Assembly (NCBI RefSeq): GCF_019145355.1
Contig: NZ_JAHSTY010000001.1
Span: 2,046,001-2,110,000, forward strand
Length of the DNA stretch: 64,000 bases
Source of the DNA: Pseudomonas azadiae
Lineage (GTDB): Bacteria > Pseudomonadota > Gammaproteobacteria > Pseudomonadales > Pseudomonadaceae
Direction of reading: 5' to 3'
In this document: in pieces, positions 8,605 to 16,611 of the stretch
Position numbering within the stretch: position 1 is the stretch's first letter
How the letters are laid out: each line of letters opens with the position of its first letter
Program-made: the position numbers and the translations under genes
The notes under the pieces: model-generated
Databases searched by the model: none
What the model was told of the DNA's origin: nothing
The model's input: only the letters and a program-made list of their open reading frames with translations

Positions 8605-9054
8605 ATGCCGCCCCTCGTGCTGGTGCTCAACGGCCCCAACCTGAACCTGCTCGGCACCCGCGAGCCGGCTACCTATGGCCATGAAACCCTGGCCGATGTC
8701 GCTGCCCTGTGTGGCCGCAGCGCCGAACAACTCGGGCTGAACATCGAATTCCGCCAGACCAACCACGAAGGCGAATTGCTTGACTGGATCCACGGCGCCC
8801 GCGCTCGCTGCGCCGGCATCGTGATCAACCCGGCAGCCTGGACCCACACCTCGGTGGCCATTCGCGACGCGCTGGTCGCCAGTGAAGTGCCGGTGATCGA
8901 GGTGCATCTGTCCAACGTGCATGCCCGTGAAGCGTTCCGTCATCACTCGTTCGTATCGCCCATTGCCACAGCGGTATTGGCCGGGTTCGGCAGCCAGGGC
9001 TACCACTTGGCCCTGGAACATTTCAGCCATCTGCTCAAAGGGTCGGCACAATGA
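8605..9054 (+). CDS. aroQ: Type II 3-dehydroquinate dehydratase (catabolic copy)
   Basis: The 149-residue protein is a class II dehydroquinase interconverting 3-dehydroquinate and 3-dehydroshikimate. It has the flexible lid [14 protein letters not shown] with Tyr24 and the active-site loop [19 protein letters not shown]. It overlaps the following dehydrogenase gene (ATGA) and shares a regulatory box with quiC, so it is most likely the catabolic paralogue (P. aeruginosa aroQ2-like) rather than the biosynthetic copy, which in Pseudomonas normally sits next to accB. The expected step is quinate-derived dehydroquinate to dehydroshikimate, feeding QuiC. Confidence 0.93.
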   Translation: MPPLVLVLNGPNLNLLGTREPATYGHETLADVAALCGRSAEQLGLNIEFRQTNHEGELLDWIHGARARCAGIVINPAAWTHTSVAIRDALVASEVPVIEVHLSNVHAREAFRHHSFVSPIATAVLAGFGSQGYHLALEHFSHLLKGSAQ

Positions 9055-9899
9055 AACCGCGCATCCTCGCCGGTCTGATCGGCGCCGGCATCCAGGCCTC
9101 TCGCACGCCCGCTTTGCATGAACAGGAAGGTGACGCCCAAGGCCTGCGCTACCTGTACCGTTTGATCGACCTTGAGCCGCTGCATCTGGACATCAACGCC
9201 CTGCCCGACCTGCTGCACGCCGCCGAGTTGATGCAGTTCACCGGGCTGAACATCACTTACCCCTGCAAACAGGCAATTCTGCCGCTGCTTGATAACTTGT
9301 CCGACGAGGCCCGCGGCATAGGCGCGGTCAACACGGTGGTGTTCAAGGACGGCAAACGCATCGGCCACAACACCGATTGCCTCGGGTTCGCCGAAGGGTT
9401 CCGACGCAATTTGAATGACGTGGCCCGTCAACGCGTGGTGCAGATGGGCGCTGGCGGGGCTGGCGCGGCGGTGGCGCATGCGTTGCTGGCAGAAGGCGTG
9501 GAGCACTTGAGTATTTTCGATGTGGACGTCACACGCGCCCGCGACCTTGTGGATAACCTGGCGCAGCATTTCGGCACCGGTCGCGCCCAGGTGGGCAGCC
9601 ACTTGGAAAACGCGATGGCCGAGGCGGACGGCGTGGTCAACACCACGCCGATGGGCATGGCCAAGCTGCCCGGAACGCCGGTTCCCGCGGCCCTGTTGCG
9701 GGCAGAGCTATGGGTGGCGGAAATCGTGTATTTCCCTTTGGAAACCGAACTGCTGCGCGACGCCCGCGCCTTGGGTTGCCGCACGCTGGATGGCGGCAAC
9801 ATGGCGGTGTTTCAGGCGGTGAAGGCGTTCGAGTTATTCAGTGGGCAGGCAGCGGATGCGCAACGCATGCTGGCGCACTTCCAGAGCCTGAATACCTGA
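9051..9899 (+). CDS. Quinate/shikimate dehydrogenase, NAD-type
   Basis: The 282-residue AroE-superfamily protein oxidises quinate and/or shikimate. Substrate-site residues are Ser17 and Thr19 (ASRTP), and the catalytic pair is Lys73 (TYPCK) and Asp109 (HNTD). The Rossmann loop GAGGAG is at 133-138, and the second strand ends in FDVD with Asp157, where NADP-dependent AroE enzymes have a basic NRT motif. That acidic residue indicates NAD and an oxidative, catabolic role. The start overlaps the end of the dehydroquinase gene. This fits the Corynebacterium QSDH-like class better than biosynthetic AroE or YdiB. Confidence 0.88.
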   Translation: MKPRILAGLIGAGIQASRTPALHEQEGDAQGLRYLYRLIDLEPLHLDINALPDLLHAAELMQFTGLNITYPCKQAILPLLDNLSDEARGIGAVNTVVFKDGKRIGHNTDCLGFAEGFRRNLNDVARQRVVQMGAGGAGAAVAHALLAEGVEHLSIFDVDVTRARDLVDNLAQHFGTGRAQVGSHLENAMAEADGVVNTTPMGMAKLPGTPVPAALLRAELWVAEIVYFPLETELLRDARALGCRTLDGGNMAVFQAVKAFELFSGQAADAQRMLAHFQSLNT

Positions 9900-9919
9900 C
9901 TGCCAAAACCGGATTAAAC

Positions 9920-10010
9920 CTGTGGGAGCTGGCTTGCCTGCGATAGCGGTTTGCCAGGCGAAGGTGTAGCTCTGACACACCGCTATCGCGGGCAAGCCCG
10001 GCTCCCACAT
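9920..10010. repeat. REP pair (REPIN)
   Basis: Left arm TGTGGGAGCTGGCTTGCCTG; right arm ATCGCGGGCAAGCCCGGCTCCCACA carries a one-base insertion and two substitutions, a decayed arm. It lies between the convergent ends of the dehydrogenase and the TetR gene. Confidence 0.88.
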
Positions 10011-10043
10011 GGATTGTATTCCAGCCTGGAGCATTGCGTGTAG

Positions 10044-10685
10044 TCAGGCCTGCAAGTAGCGCATCACCGAGTCGCATATCATCTCGCGGTGCCGCTGCTT
10101 GACCGCCTCATCCGACAGCTCGATCTGAAAGATCTCACTGAACGTATGGCGGTTGGACACGCGGTAAAAGCTGAATGAGTTGATCAGCAGGTGCACGTCC
10201 AGCGGCTCCAGCCCATCCCTGAATAGGCCCATCTGCGCCCCACGGCGCAACGTTGCGCCCAGCGCTTCGAGGATGTTGCTGTTCATCGCCTTGATCGCAT
10301 CCGAGCGCTTCACGAATTCGGCGTTGTGGATATTCTCGATGCTGACGATGCGCACGAAATCCACGTTCTGGTCGTGGTGATCGAAGGTGAATTCCACCAG
10401 CCGACGGATCGCTTCGCGCGGTTCCAGGGCGGTGAGGTTCATGCGGGTCTCTGTGTTGCGGATGTCGCCGTAGAGCTTCTCGAGCACCTCGACGTACAAC
10501 TGCTCCTTACTGCCAAAGTAGTAGTAGATCATGCGCTTGGAGGTGTGGATGCGCTCGGCGATGGCGTCCACGCGAGCACCGGCGAGGCCCTGTTGGACAA
10601 ACTCGACAATGGCTTCCTGGAGTATGTTCTCGCGGGTCTTTTCCGGATTGTTCTTACGACTCTTGCGGGTTGCCTCGGAGGTCAT
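10044..10685 (-). CDS. TetR family regulator of the quinate/shikimate cluster
   Basis: The 213-residue protein has an N-terminal TetR helix-turn-helix (ILQEAIVEFVQQGLAGARVD, then ERIHTSKRMIYYYFGSKEQL) and a helical ligand-binding C-terminal half. I prefer the ATG at 10685 (MTSEATRKSRKN) to one 54 bp upstream because it gives the usual short basic lead before the HTH. It is transcribed in the same direction as and just downstream of quiC, and lies between the two catabolic promoters, so regulating this cluster is the natural inference. A palindrome ACGAACCGGTTAGT in the quiC/MFS intergenic region (12736-12749) would suit a TetR operator. The ligand is unknown. Confidence 0.88.
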   Translation of the reverse strand: MTSEATRKSRKNNPEKTRENILQEAIVEFVQQGLAGARVDAIAERIHTSKRMIYYYFGSKEQLYVEVLEKLYGDIRNTETRMNLTALEPREAIRRLVEFTFDHHDQNVDFVRIVSIENIHNAEFVKRSDAIKAMNSNILEALGATLRRGAQMGLFRDGLEPLDVHLLINSFSFYRVSNRHTFSEIFQIELSDEAVKQRHREMICDSVMRYLQA

Positions 10686-10763
10686 GGTGCGCTCACGGCC
10701 AGTGCTATGCAGGCCATGATTATGGGCCGCGATGCACAACGAAAGAAAGCACCCCGCCCGCCG

Positions 10764-12665
10764 TTATAACCGCGCCTGGCGCACCGCACCGCTGCGCGAT
10801 TTGGCCATCGCCGCCAGGCGCACCGCCACGTTGGCCGCGCCGTAGCCGGCATAGCCGTTCTTGCGCTGGAGGATCTCGAAGAAAAATCGCCCCTCGAAGG
10901 GTTCGGTGTACACGTGAAACAATTCACCGCCCTGCGCGTCGCGGTCGTACAACACGTTGTAGTAGGCCAGCTCGCTGAGGAACTCGTCGTCAAAATCGAA
11001 GCGCGCCGCCAGGTCGTCGTAATAGTTGAGCGGAATATCCAGCAGCGGCACCCCGGCCTCTTTGGCGCGGCGTACCTCGGCGAAAATATCCGCGCAGTCG
11101 AAGGCAATGTGGTGCACGCCCGAGCCGCGATAGCTCGACAGCGCGTGGGAAATGGCCGTGTTGCGGTTCTCGGAGATATTCAGCGGCAGGCGAATCGAGC
11201 TGCAACGGCTGCGCAGTGCACGGCTTTTTACCAGGCCATAAGGGTCGGGCAACACCACTTCATCATCGGCCTCGAAGTCCAGCAGGCTCTTGTAGAACAG
11301 CACCCAACTGTCGAGGCTGTCGGCCGGCAGCGCCATGGCCATGTGATCGATGCGCAGCAAGCCACCGCTGGACGACGATGGCGGTTGCAGGTTGAAATCC
11401 GTGTCGTACAGGCCGCCTTCGCTCGGGTCCACCAGGTAAATCAGGCTACCGTCCGGCGCGCGCACCGCTGCCAGTTCCAGCTCATTGGGGCCGACCAGGC
11501 CGCGATACGGCTGGCCCTTGTAGGCCACCGCCCGCTCCAGGGCCTTGGCGCTGTCCTTGACCCGCATCGCAGTGGCGCATAACGACGGCCCGTGGGCTTC
11601 GAAAAAGTTGTGCGCGAAGGAATAGGGCTCGCAGTTGAGGATCAGGTTGATATCGCCCTGGCACAGCAGGCTTACGCTCTTGGAGCGATGCTGCCCGGCC
11701 TTGACGAAGCCCAGGCGCTCCAGCCAGTGCGTGAGTTTGGCGCCGAGGCTTTCATCGACGGCGAACTCGAGGAACTCAATGCCGTCGTACTCGCTGGCGG
11801 CTGGGGTATCGAACAGAATCTCGACCGGTTGCGCGGGGGCCTCCTGTTGCAGACGCTCGCGGGTCTTCTCTTCCAGGTAGAGCAGGGAGCGCAAGCCATC
11901 CGCCGCGTTCGCCCGGGTGGGCGCGGCACGAAAGCCGTCGTTGAAAATCTCCAGGGACAGTGGCCCGGTGTAACCGCTCTTGATGATCGGCGCGAGGAAC
12001 CCGGCCAGGTCGAATTCGCCCTGGCCGGGAAAACAGCGAAAATGCCGACTCCACTCCAACACGTCCATGGCCAGGATTGGCGCGTCGGCCATTTGTACAA
12101 AAAAGATCTTGTCGCCGGGGATCTGCGCAATGGCGCTCGGGTCGCCCTTTAGGGACAAGGTATGAAAGCTGTCCAACAGCACACCAAGGGCCGGATGATC
12201 GACCTGGCGCACCAGGTTCCACACCTGTTGCCAGGTGTTCACATGCTTGCCCCAGGCCAAGGCTTCATAGCCAATGCGCAGGCCACGGCGGCCGGCGTGT
12301 TCGGCGAGCAGGCCCAGGTCATCCAGCAAAATGTGCTCGTCGCCGACGCAATCGGCCGACGCGTTGCTGCACACCAGCACCAGGTCGGTGCCCAGTTCCT
12401 GCATCAAATCGAATTTGCGCTCGGCACGCTCAAGGTTGCGCGCCAAGCGGTCGCGGCGGCATCCTTCGAAGTCGCGAAACGGCTGGAACAAGGTGATGGC
12501 GATGCCCAGGTCGGTGCACATCTGCCTGACTTCGCGCGGGCTGCCGTCGTAATACAACAAATCGTTCTCGAAGATTTCAACCCCGTCAAACCCGGCGGCG
12601 GCAATGGCTTCGAGCTTTTCCGGCAGGGTGCCGCTCAAGGAAACGGTGGCAATGGAACGTTGCAT
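10764..12665 (-). CDS. quiC: 3-Dehydroshikimate dehydratase QuiC1 (TIM barrel + HPPD-like fusion)
   Basis: The 633-residue protein converts 3-dehydroshikimate to protocatechuate, the entry to the beta-ketoadipate pathway. The N-terminal ~280 residues form a xylose-isomerase-like TIM barrel (starts MQRSIATVSLSGTLPEKLEA; FDGVEIFENDLLYYDG, GYEALAWGKHVNTW, LLDSFHTL supply metal-ligand Glu/Asp/His positions). The C-terminal half has two VOC modules like 4-hydroxyphenylpyruvate dioxygenase (IDHMAMALPADSLDSWVLFY; GVHHIAFDCADI; GRFFFEILQR). This is the two-domain architecture of Pseudomonas QuiC1. It is divergent from the MFS gene, with the shared regulatory elements between them. Confidence 0.92.
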   Translation of the reverse strand: MQRSIATVSLSGTLPEKLEAIAAAGFDGVEIFENDLLYYDGSPREVRQMCTDLGIAITLFQPFRDFEGCRRDRLARNLERAERKFDLMQELGTDLVLVCSNASADCVGDEHILLDDLGLLAEHAGRRGLRIGYEALAWGKHVNTWQQVWNLVRQVDHPALGVLLDSFHTLSLKGDPSAIAQIPGDKIFFVQMADAPILAMDVLEWSRHFRCFPGQGEFDLAGFLAPIIKSGYTGPLSLEIFNDGFRAAPTRANAADGLRSLLYLEEKTRERLQQEAPAQPVEILFDTPAASEYDGIEFLEFAVDESLGAKLTHWLERLGFVKAGQHRSKSVSLLCQGDINLILNCEPYSFAHNFFEAHGPSLCATAMRVKDSAKALERAVAYKGQPYRGLVGPNELELAAVRAPDGSLIYLVDPSEGGLYDTDFNLQPPSSSSGGLLRIDHMAMALPADSLDSWVLFYKSLLDFEADDEVVLPDPYGLVKSRALRSRCSSIRLPLNISENRNTAISHALSSYRGSGVHHIAFDCADIFAEVRRAKEAGVPLLDIPLNYYDDLAARFDFDDEFLSELAYYNVLYDRDAQGGELFHVYTEPFEGRFFFEILQRKNGYAGYGAANVAVRLAAMAKSRSGAVRQARL

Positions 12666-12727
12666 GGGCGACTCCCGGCAATTGTTGTTTGCAGCAAATT
12701 ATTCGCCCCCAGCCTGCACGCAGCAAT

Positions 12728-12747
12728 TAAAATGTACGAACCGGTTA
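12728..12747 (-). promoter_or_regulatory. Shared promoter element upstream of quiC, with TetR-like palindrome
   Basis: Read on the minus strand this is TAACC-GGTTC-GTACATTTTA, matching 8550-8569 outside the five-base spacer. The overlapping ACGAACCGGTTAGT (12736-12749) is palindromic at 12 of 14 positions, typical of a TetR operator. Confidence 0.5.
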
Positions 12748-12754
12748 GTTTTCG

Positions 12755-12769
12755 GTGCGATTATCGAAC
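12755..12769 (-). promoter_or_regulatory. PcaR-type box in the quiC/MFS intergenic region
   Basis: The minus strand reads GTTCGATAATCGCAC, identical to the 15-bp P. putida PcaR site as I remember it. It is 90 bp upstream of quiC and 109 bp upstream of the MFS start, so it could serve either or both promoters. Confidence 0.72.
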
Positions 12770-12877
12770 ACTATGCCGATTTGGCGAATTGACGAGTTTT
12801 TAGCCACTGCGCACCATCGATCACGCAAAGAAGACCCAAAACACACCATAAAAATTTCAAAAAACGGGTACGACCTC

Positions 12878-14212
12878 ATGCCTCTGCAAAATTCCGTCCT
12901 GGCCGATCGCCCAGGCAACCCGCACGCCGGCATCGGCGACAAGATCCGCGGCGCCCTGGCCGTGGGTAAAACGCGCTGGGGCATGCTGGCCCTGGTGTTT
13001 TTCGCCACCACCCTGAACTACATCGACCGCGCCGCACTGGGCGTAATGCAACCGATCCTGGCCAAGGAAATGAGCTGGACGGCGATGGACTACGCCAACA
13101 TCAACTTCTGGTTCCAGGTCGGCTATGCCATCGGCTTTGTGCTGCAAGGCCGCTTGATCGACCGGGTGGGCGTCAAGCGCGTGTTCTTCTGCGCCGTATT
13201 GCTGTGGAGCCTGGCGACCGGCGCCCACGGCCTGGCCACGTCGGCGGTGGGCTTTATGGTGTGCCGTTTTATCCTCGGGCTGACCGAAGCGGCCAACTAC
13301 CCGGCGTGCGTTAAAACCACGCGCTTGTGGTTCCCGGCGGGCGAACGGGCGGTGGCCACCGGTATCTTCAACGCCGGCACCAACGTTGGCGCGATGATGA
13401 CGCCGATGCTGCTGCCCGTGATCCTGCAGGTGTGGGGCTGGCAAGCGGCGTTCCTGTGCATGGCATCGCTGGGCGCGATCTGGCTGGTGTTCTGGGGGTT
13501 GAAGTACTACAACCCGGAAGAGCATCCGACGGTTAAACAATCCGAATTGGATTACGTGCAGCAGCAAGTCGAGCCGGAACAACCTGGCGTACCTTTCAGC
13601 CGCATCCTGCGCATGCGCGGCACCTGGGCGTTCGCCATTGCCTACGCGCTGACCGCGCCGGTGTTCTGGTTCTACCTGTACTGGCTGCCGCCGTTCCTGA
13701 ACCAGCAATACAACCTGGGCATCAACGTGACCCAAATGGGCATCCCGCTGATCATCATCTACCTGACCGCGGACTTCGGCAGCGTGGGGGGCGGGATCCT
13801 GTCCTCGTTCCTGATCGGTCGCGGGATGAACTCGATCAAGGCGCGGCTGCTGTCGATGCTGCTGTTTGCCTGCTGCATCGTCGGCGTGATCATGGCCGCC
13901 GGCTCCAGCCAGCTGTGGGTCGCGGTGTTTGCCATCTCCCTGGCGATTGGCGCGCACCAGGCCTGGACCGCCAATATCTGGAGCCTGGTGATGGACTACA
14001 CGCCCAAGCACATGATGAGCACGGTGTTTGGTTTCGGCGGCATGTGCGCGGCCATCGGTGGCATGTTCATGACCCAGATCGTCGGCCACATCCTCACGGT
14101 GACCAACAACAATTACACCGTGTTGTTCACCCTGATCCCGGCGATGTACTTCGTTGCGCTGACCTGGATGTACTTCATGGCGCCGCGCAGGATTCCCGCC
14201 GTAGACGCCTGA
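12878..14212 (+). CDS. MFS transporter, probably for quinate/shikimate or protocatechuate (ACS family)
   Basis: The 444-residue inner-membrane protein has twelve predicted helices and the anion:cation symporter signature (TTLNYIDRAALGVMQPIL near residue 45; RFILGLTEAANYPACVK in helix 4-5; FNAGTNVGAMMTPML). I chose the ATG at 12878; the frame stays open upstream to 12755 but that would run through the PcaR-type box. Divergent from quiC with a shared regulatory region, it is the likely importer of the ring acid degraded by this cluster. Specificity within quinate, shikimate, dehydroshikimate and protocatechuate cannot be read from sequence. Confidence 0.85.
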   Translation: MPLQNSVLADRPGNPHAGIGDKIRGALAVGKTRWGMLALVFFATTLNYIDRAALGVMQPILAKEMSWTAMDYANINFWFQVGYAIGFVLQGRLIDRVGVKRVFFCAVLLWSLATGAHGLATSAVGFMVCRFILGLTEAANYPACVKTTRLWFPAGERAVATGIFNAGTNVGAMMTPMLLPVILQVWGWQAAFLCMASLGAIWLVFWGLKYYNPEEHPTVKQSELDYVQQQVEPEQPGVPFSRILRMRGTWAFAIAYALTAPVFWFYLYWLPPFLNQQYNLGINVTQMGIPLIIIYLTADFGSVGGGILSSFLIGRGMNSIKARLLSMLLFACCIVGVIMAAGSSQLWVAVFAISLAIGAHQAWTANIWSLVMDYTPKHMMSTVFGFGGMCAAIGGMFMTQIVGHILTVTNNNYTVLFTLIPAMYFVALTWMYFMAPRRIPAVDA

Positions 14213-14213
14213 C

Positions 14214-15092
14214 CTACCTGCGCCGCTGCTGCCAGGCAGCGGCCAACCCGCTCATGCAGATCACCCCGATGCCGACCACGGTGGTCATGTCGGGGGTATG
14301 GTTGAACACCAGCCAGCCCAACAAGCCCGCGAACACGATCTGGCAATAGCCGAACGGCGCCAGCAACGCCGGCGCCGCGAAGCGGAACGCCTGGGTCAGC
14401 ATCAAGTGCGCGGTCATCCCGCACGTGCCCAGCGCCAACATCAATACGCCGTGCCACAGCGTCGGCACCTGCCAGAAGAACGGCACCATCGCACTCATCA
14501 CCAAGGTATTGCACAGCCCGGCGAAGAAGTTGCTGGTGGTCGGCGTGTCGAATTTGCTCAGGATGCGTGTGAGTAATTGGTAAAAGCAGAAAAACATCGC
14601 CGAACACAGCGGCAGCAGCACCGCCGGGGTAAACAACTCGCCGCCGGGGTGGATGATGATCAGCACGCCGACAAACCCGCAGATCACCGCCAGCCATTGG
14701 CCACGCGTCACGTGCTCGCCGAGCAGCGGCACCGAGAGCGCGGTCACCAGGATCGGCGCGAGGAAGTTCACCGCCGTGGCTTCGGCCAGCGGGATGTAAT
14801 GCAGCGCCGCCGTGAAAAACAGGCTGGTGCCCAACAGGCACAGCGCCCGCACCACCTGCATGCCAGGCCGTTTGCTGCGCAGTACGCGCAGGCCTGATTG
14901 CGGCAGGAAAATGCCGGCCATCAACAAGGTATGCACCAAGTAACGTGCCCACACCACCATCACGATCGGATAGAACCCGGCCAGGTACTTGGACAACGCG
15001 TCATGGCTGGAGAACAGAAACGTCGCCAGCACAATCAGTAAAATGCCTTTGAAAGGATGGTTGACGCCGGAAAGGGGGGTGCTGAGTGTCAT
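14214..15092 (-). CDS. EamA/DMT family transporter
   Basis: The 292-residue protein has ten predicted membrane helices arranged as two EamA repeats (first from FKGILLIVLATFLFSSHDAL, second from about residue 155), with the conserved small-residue helix EATAVNFLAPILVTALSVPL and the end of the second repeat LAPFGYCQIVFAGLLGWLVF. Such proteins are inner-membrane metabolite exporters of varied substrate. Its stop is 1 bp from the stop of the convergent MFS gene, so it belongs to a separate unit. The substrate is unknown. Confidence 0.85.
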   Translation of the reverse strand: MTLSTPLSGVNHPFKGILLIVLATFLFSSHDALSKYLAGFYPIVMVVWARYLVHTLLMAGIFLPQSGLRVLRSKRPGMQVVRALCLLGTSLFFTAALHYIPLAEATAVNFLAPILVTALSVPLLGEHVTRGQWLAVICGFVGVLIIIHPGGELFTPAVLLPLCSAMFFCFYQLLTRILSKFDTPTTSNFFAGLCNTLVMSAMVPFFWQVPTLWHGVLMLALGTCGMTAHLMLTQAFRFAAPALLAPFGYCQIVFAGLLGWLVFNHTPDMTTVVGIGVICMSGLAAAWQQRRR

Positions 15093-15270
15093 TGAATCCT
15101 CGTGTGGGGAGCGCGATGGCGTTCAACCCGATAATCTAGCAGTTAGGCCAGAGTCTGCCCCAAGAGCATAACCAAACACCGTGCGAACGGCGCACTAAAT
15201 CACGGGATTCGAGTCCAACGCTGCACATTGATCTCCGTGCTGTACATTTTTTAACCAAGGCCCTGCCACT

Positions 15271-15684
15271 ATGAAAAAAATACTATTCGCCTTGTCTGCC
15301 CTTGCCCTGCTCACCGCGTGCAACCAGGAAGCCAAGGACGCGCCTAAACCCGCGCCGGCTTCCGTGCAGGCCACCCTGGTGCCAGAAACGCCGCCCACCG
15401 ACAAATGGGTCGGCAAGTGGATTGGCGTCGAAGGCCTCTACCTGACCATTGCCAAGGACGACAGCGTCGGCCGCGGTCACTACCTGCTCACCATGCAATA
15501 CGGCCTCGATGCCGACGACTCGGGCACCTTCAAGGGTGAGGCCGCCGAAGACGGCATCGCCTTCAATCGCCCGGACGGCCCGCAACTGTTGCGTGCCGGT
15601 GACGGTGAAGCCACCGGGCTGAAATGGCTGGCCGATAAGAAGGACTGCCTGATTGTCGATACCGGCGAAGGCTACTGCCGCTAA
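15271..15684 (+). CDS. Small predicted lipoprotein
   Basis: The 137-residue product begins MKKILFALSALALLTAC, a lipoprotein signal with lipobox LTAC and modified Cys17. Asn follows the cysteine, so Lol sorting to the outer membrane is likely. The mature part is a short Pro/Ala linker and a compact beta-rich domain (DKWVGKWIGVEGLYLTIAKD; GHYLLTMQYGLDADDSGTFK) ending in two cysteines (KDCLIVDTGEGYC). I do not recognise a named family; it looks like a lipocalin-like small fold. It is followed within 46 bp by ypfJ on the same strand. Confidence 0.8.
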   Translation: MKKILFALSALALLTACNQEAKDAPKPAPASVQATLVPETPPTDKWVGKWIGVEGLYLTIAKDDSVGRGHYLLTMQYGLDADDSGTFKGEAAEDGIAFNRPDGPQLLRAGDGEATGLKWLADKKDCLIVDTGEGYCR

Positions 15685-15729
15685 TTACAGCCATACTCAA
15701 ACACTGTCATCACCCAGAGGATTGCCCAC

Positions 15730-16611
15730 ATGCTATGGAAAAAAGGCCGACGCAGCGACAACGTGGTGGATGCCCGCGATGGCGGCGGCGGTGGCGGCAT
15801 GCGCTTCGGTGGCGGCAAGGGCCTGAGCCTCACGGCCATTGTGCTGATCGTCGGCATCGGCTGGCTGACCGGCCAGGACCCGATGCAGATCCTCGGCCAA
15901 CTGACCGGGCAGATGGAACAGGCGCCTTCGGTGAGCACACAGTCGCGCCAGGCGCCGCCGGCCAACGATGAGCAGGCCGATTTCGTCCGCGCCGTGCTGG
16001 GCGATACCGAAGACACCTGGGGCCAGGTATTCCAGGAAAACGGGTTGGCCTACAAGAACCCCAAACTGGTCCTGTTCCGTGGCCGGGTGAATTCCGCCTG
16101 CGGCGGGGCTACCTCGGCCAGCGGCCCGTTCTACTGCCCGGCTGACCAGCAGGTGTACCTGGACCTGGAGTTCTTCCGGGAAATGTCGCAACGCTTCCAG
16201 GCCGCCGGCGACTTTGCCCAGGCCTACGTGATCGCCCATGAAGTCGGACACCACGTGCAGACGCTGCTGGGCATTTCGTCGAAGATCCAGGCCGCGCGCC
16301 AACAAGGCCGGCAGATGGAAGGTGACGGCGGCCTGTTGGTACGCCAGGAACTGCAAGCCGACTGCTTCGCCGGGGTGTGGGCCAACCGCGCGCAAAAGCG
16401 CTTGAACTGGCTGGAACCCGGCGACATCGAGGAGGCGCTGAATGCGGCCAACGCCATTGGCGACGACCGTTTGCAGCAACAAGGCCAGGGCCGCGTGGTG
16501 CCGGACTCGTTTACCCATGGCACCTCGGCGCAACGGGTGCGCTGGTTCAAGACCGGCTTTGCCCAGGGCCAGATCTCGCAATGCGACACCTTTGCCGCCA
16601 AGAGTCTTTAA
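15730..16611 (+). CDS. ypfJ: Neutral zinc metallopeptidase YpfJ
   Basis: The 293-residue membrane-anchored protein belongs to the YpfJ/KPN_02809 family. A short cytoplasmic N-terminus with a Gly run (RDGGGGGGMRFGGGKGLSL) is followed by one membrane helix (LTAIVLIVGIGWLTG), then a periplasmic catalytic domain with the zinc motif HEVGHHVQ starting at His170 and the third-ligand region LQADCFAGVW. It is immediately followed (no gap: TAA then ATG) by a secreted hydrolase gene, so the two are co-transcribed. The physiological substrate is unknown. Confidence 0.93.
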   Translation: MLWKKGRRSDNVVDARDGGGGGGMRFGGGKGLSLTAIVLIVGIGWLTGQDPMQILGQLTGQMEQAPSVSTQSRQAPPANDEQADFVRAVLGDTEDTWGQVFQENGLAYKNPKLVLFRGRVNSACGGATSASGPFYCPADQQVYLDLEFFREMSQRFQAAGDFAQAYVIAHEVGHHVQTLLGISSKIQAARQQGRQMEGDGGLLVRQELQADCFAGVWANRAQKRLNWLEPGDIEEALNAANAIGDDRLQQQGQGRVVPDSFTHGTSAQRVRWFKTGFAQGQISQCDTFAAKSL

